A stretch of 7,144 bases of DNA from Micromonosporaceae bacterium (GTDB taxonomy: Bacteria > Actinomycetota > Actinomycetes > Mycobacteriales > Micromonosporaceae). The notes under the pieces were generated by a model, which worked only from the letters and a program-made list of their open reading frames with translations, was not told where the DNA came from and made no database searches. The translations under genes and the position numbers were made by a program. Of the stretch, positions 5,385 to 7,144 are shown piece by piece. The stretch is taken from the NCBI GenBank assembly GCA_019690055.1, contig JADGGF010000222.1, positions 1 through 7,144 on the forward strand, in the 5' to 3' direction. Each line of letters opens with the position of its first letter. Position 1 is the first letter of the stretch.

Positions 5385-5398
5385 CCCTGATGCCTGGG

Positions 5399-5896
5399 TC
5401 AGAACGGGAGTTGGTGCTCGCGGTCGTCGCCCTGGAAGGAGCCGATCTCCCGCAGCGCGTGCATCTTGTCCCGGCCACGCTCGATCGAGGCCAAGGACCG
5501 GTGCAGGAACTGCTCGAAGTTGGCCAGCGTGGTGTCGACGTACTCGTCCACCTCGTCGCGCAGCCGCTGTACCTCCGCCCGGGCCTCGTTGATCATCCGG
5601 GCGCTCTCCCGATCGGCCGACACCACGACCTCGCTCATCGAGACCAGCCGGTGGTGCTCCGCCTCGGCCTCGGCGATCATGCGCTCCGCCTCACGCTGAC
5701 CCGCGTCCAGGATCTTGTCCCGCTCCTCCAGCAGGGCCGCTGCGCGACGAAGCTCACTGGGGAGCTCCACGCGCAGCTGCTCCAGCAGGTTGAGCAGCTC
5801 CGCCCGGTCGATCATGCAGTTTCCCCGCGACATAGGCACGCTCCGGGCGTTCTCCACCAGTGCGATGATCTGGTCGATGCGGTCCATCGCGTCCAC
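5399..5896 (-). CDS. sepIVA: SepIVA/DivIVA-like coiled-coil septation protein
   Basis: It resembles the actinobacterial SepIVA family (Rv2927c in Mycobacterium tuberculosis, also beside the DUF177 gene), a DivIVA-like cytoplasmic protein needed for septation and polar/septal envelope assembly in mycobacteria. The 165-residue product has a short N-terminal helix followed by the conserved ENARSVPMS (about 16-24) and a long, charged helical coiled coil from about 32 to 118 (RAELLNLLEQLRVELP, then AEAEAEHHRL and RAEVQRLRDEVDEYVD). It ends in a segment LANFEQFLHRSLASIERGRDK. There is no membrane segment or signal peptide. The start chosen is a GTG (5894-5896) with GGGAG six bases upstream, leaving 16 residues before ARSVPM as in the Streptomyces homologue I recall. 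An upstream in-frame GTG at 5950 has a GGAGG only two bases away, too close, and would add 18 atypical residues. It is in line with coaD, 129 bp upstream. Confidence 0.85.
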   Translation of the reverse strand: MDAMDRIDQIIALVENARSVPMSRGNCMIDRAELLNLLEQLRVELPSELRRAAALLEERDKILDAGQREAERMIAEAEAEHHRLVSMSEVVVSADRESARMINEARAEVQRLRDEVDEYVDTTLANFEQFLHRSLASIERGRDKMHALREIGSFQGDDREHQLPF

Positions 5897-5902
5897 CGCG
5901 TT

Positions 5903-5907
5903 CTCCC
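5903..5907 (-). promoter_or_regulatory. Ribosome binding site deciding the sepIVA start
   Basis: GGGAG on the minus strand, six bases before the GTG at 5896. Competing starts are worse: the GTG at 5950 has its GGAGG only two bases away, and the ATG at 5887 has GGGAG fifteen bases away. Confidence 0.65.
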
Positions 5908-5987
5908 GTTCCTGTCGTGAGGGGTTGTCGTCGCGTCTTTTGCGGCCCACGTCCTCCCCGAAGGCCGTTCACCATGATGCAGCGCGC

Positions 5988-6013
5988 ACGGTCGCCGGCA
6001 AACGACCGACCGT
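5988..6013 (-). terminator. Weak hairpin after coaD
   Basis: A perfect 7-bp inverted repeat (ACGGTCG 5988-5994, CGACCGT 6007-6013) with a 12-base loop begins 12 bases after the coaD stop, with no T-tract. It may be a partial terminator or mRNA 3' stabiliser. The rest of the 129-bp gap (5897-6025) shows no gene and no convincing promoter. Confidence 0.3.
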
Positions 6014-6025
6014 ACGGGTGAGGGT

Positions 6026-6511
6026 TCAACGACCGGATGCCTTGAATCGTTCGGCGAGGCGCTGGGCGACGACCTCAGGCACGTGGGCGCTCACGTCACC
6101 ACCCCATTTCGCCACGTCCTTGACCAGGCTGGAGGACAGGAACGAGTGTTGCGGATTGGTCGGCATGAACAGCGTCTCCACGCCGGCCAACCCCATGTTC
6201 ATCTGCGCCATCTGCAGCTCGTAGTCGAAGTCGCTCACCGCGCGCAGGCCCTTGACGACGACCGTCGCCTGCTGGGCCCGGCAAAAATCGACCAGCAGTC
6301 CGCGGAACGACTCGATGCGCGCATTCGGATAGGGCGCGATCACCTCGCGGAGCATCTCCAGGCGCTCCTCGATGGTGAACAAACCCTTCTTGGATTCGTT
6401 CACCAGGACGGCCACGATCACCTCGTCGTACAGCCGGGTGGTCCGGCCAATGATGTCGAGGTGGCCGTTCGTGACGGGGTCGAACGAACCAGGACACACG
6501 GCACGCCTCAT
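6026..6511 (-). CDS. coaD: Phosphopantetheine adenylyltransferase
   Basis: CoaD transfers AMP from ATP to 4'-phosphopantetheine to give dephospho-CoA, the penultimate step of coenzyme A synthesis, in the cytoplasm. The 161-residue length is normal for the family, which forms hexamers. The nucleotidyltransferase signature is complete: GSFDPVTNGH (8-17) has the (T/H)xGH motif at 14-17. Lys42 lies in NESKKGLF, VVVKGLR carries the conserved lysine and arginine, DFDYELQMAQMN is the substrate-binding helix, and SFLSSSLVKDVA is the C-terminal nucleotide-contact motif. The ATG at 6511 is supported by GAAGGG six bases upstream. rsmD lies 110 bp upstream, the usual actinobacterial pairing, so the two are probably co-transcribed. 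No good promoter was found in that gap. Confidence 0.98.
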   Translation of the reverse strand: MRRAVCPGSFDPVTNGHLDIIGRTTRLYDEVIVAVLVNESKKGLFTIEERLEMLREVIAPYPNARIESFRGLLVDFCRAQQATVVVKGLRAVSDFDYELQMAQMNMGLAGVETLFMPTNPQHSFLSSSLVKDVAKWGGDVSAHVPEVVAQRLAERFKASGR

Positions 6512-6598
6512 CGCACGCCCTTCACAACGCCGGACGGAACTGTGCCCGAGGAGCCCGGGCAGCGTGGACGAAGCGCGAGGGCAGGTCGGGCCAGCATG

Positions 6599-6630
6599 GG
6601 TCAGTGGGCGACCAGGTTAGGTCAGTGGGC
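6599..6630. repeat. Short direct repeat at the rsmD 3' end
   Basis: GGTCAGTGGGC occurs at 6599-6609 and again at 6620-6630, 21 bp apart. The second copy includes the rsmD stop codon and last codons (Ala-His-stop), and the first copy lies just downstream. It looks like a small partial tandem duplication of the gene end and has no evident function. Confidence 0.6.
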
Positions 6631-7144
6631 AAGGTACCAAAGGACGCTCTCGCCGTAACGGCGAGAACGGCGCAAAGTGATCTCTTCCACCGCCGGGGGC
6701 GGCCCCGACCGGACCGACCGCTCCACGACCACGACCGCGCCGTCCGCCAGCCAGCCGTACGCCACCAGCCCCCGCAGCAGCTCACCGACCTCCTCGTTGG
6801 GTACCTCGTACGGCGGGTCGGCGAAGACCACGTCGTACGGCTCACCGTTGGGCCCGGCCGCCAGGGCACCCGGGAGGCGGGCGACCAGGACCCGGCAGCG
6901 CTCGGCCAGGTCCAGGGCCGCGACGTTGGCCCGCACGATCCGGGCCACCCGGGGATCGGCCTCGACCAGCAGCACCGCCGCGGCGCCCCGGGAAGCGGCC
7001 TCCAGCCCGACCGCGCCCGAACCGGCGTAGAGGTCGGCGAACCGACAGCCGCTGATCTCGGTCATCGCCTCGAGCGCGGCGAACAGCGCCTCCCGCACCC
7101 GGTCGGTGCTGGGTCGGGTCCCCCGTCCCGGCGGGGTCTGAATC
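6622..7144 (-). CDS. rsmD: 16S rRNA (guanine(966)-N(2))-methyltransferase RsmD, 5' end cut
   Basis: RsmD methylates N2 of G966 of 16S rRNA in the assembling 30S subunit, using S-adenosylmethionine. The readable frame runs to the right edge without a start. The first residues seen are IQTPPGRGTRPSTDRVREAL, the usual N-terminal RNA-contact region, so only about 12-15 residues should be missing. The SAM-binding motif I is DLYAGSGAVGLEAASRG, followed by the acidic VEADP that contacts the ribose. The catalytic N-methyltransferase motif IV is FADPPY. The C-terminus RRYGESVLWYLAH is typical. An internal GTG at 7098 could be mistaken for a start but falls inside the conserved TDRVREALF segment. recG is the expected upstream neighbour but is not in the window. 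Confidence 0.95.
   Translation of the reverse strand, partial: IQTPPGRGTRPSTDRVREALFAALEAMTEISGCRFADLYAGSGAVGLEAASRGAAAVLLVEADPRVARIVRANVAALDLAERCRVLVARLPGALAAGPNGEPYDVVFADPPYEVPNEEVGELLRGLVAYGWLADGAVVVVERSVRSGPPPAVEEITLRRSRRYGESVLWYLAH

Noticed and set aside
5191..5478. N-terminal extension of the DUF177 protein to an upstream start at 5478
   Set aside because: It would translate the REP-like element and overlap sepIVA. The GGAGG before 5190 and the family N-terminus favour the short form.
1..7144. Defence system, prophage or mobile element
   Set aside because: Every larger gene is a recognised housekeeping gene in conserved order. No transposase, integrase, att site or defence-type domain is visible.

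Overview
The window is a chromosomal housekeeping segment from a high-GC actinobacterium. Coding regions are visibly around 70% GC with strong G/C third-position bias. The gene order (rsmD, coaD, sepIVA-like, DUF177/yceD, rpmF, rnc, mutM, then smc) is typical of Actinobacteria. The SMC and CoaD proteins read most like those I remember from Micromonosporales, but that placement is recall, not a search. All nine recognised genes lie on the minus strand, so transcription runs from position 7144 towards position 1. No tRNA, rRNA, CRISPR, insertion sequence, phage gene or defence gene was seen.

Layout in transcription order: rsmD (16S rRNA methyltransferase, 5' end cut by the right edge); coaD (coenzyme A biosynthesis); a SepIVA/DivIVA-type coiled-coil septation protein; a 208-bp gap holding a GC-rich, REP-like repeated structure; then a compact cluster of DUF177/YceD, ribosomal protein L32, RNase III and formamidopyrimidine-DNA glycosylase. 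Gaps in that cluster are 42 and 41 bp, and rnc and mutM share one base. Two hairpins directly after mutM probably end this transcript.

Next comes an independent unit: a good promoter candidate, a roughly 160-nt structured leader, a 64-residue protein that is almost entirely a textbook leucine zipper, and a strong hairpin-plus-T-tract terminator. The last gene is smc, cut by the left edge inside its hinge domain. Its upstream region carries a degenerate tandem array of six ~24-bp units and two leader hairpins.

The cluster joins ribosome assembly (RsmD, DUF177, L32, RNase III) with cofactor supply (CoaD), DNA repair (MutM), chromosome organisation (SMC) and septation (SepIVA-like). The enzymes are ordinary. 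The parts worth attention are non-coding or small: the 24-bp array before smc, the leucine-zipper microprotein with its own promoter, leader and terminator, and the REP-like element before DUF177.
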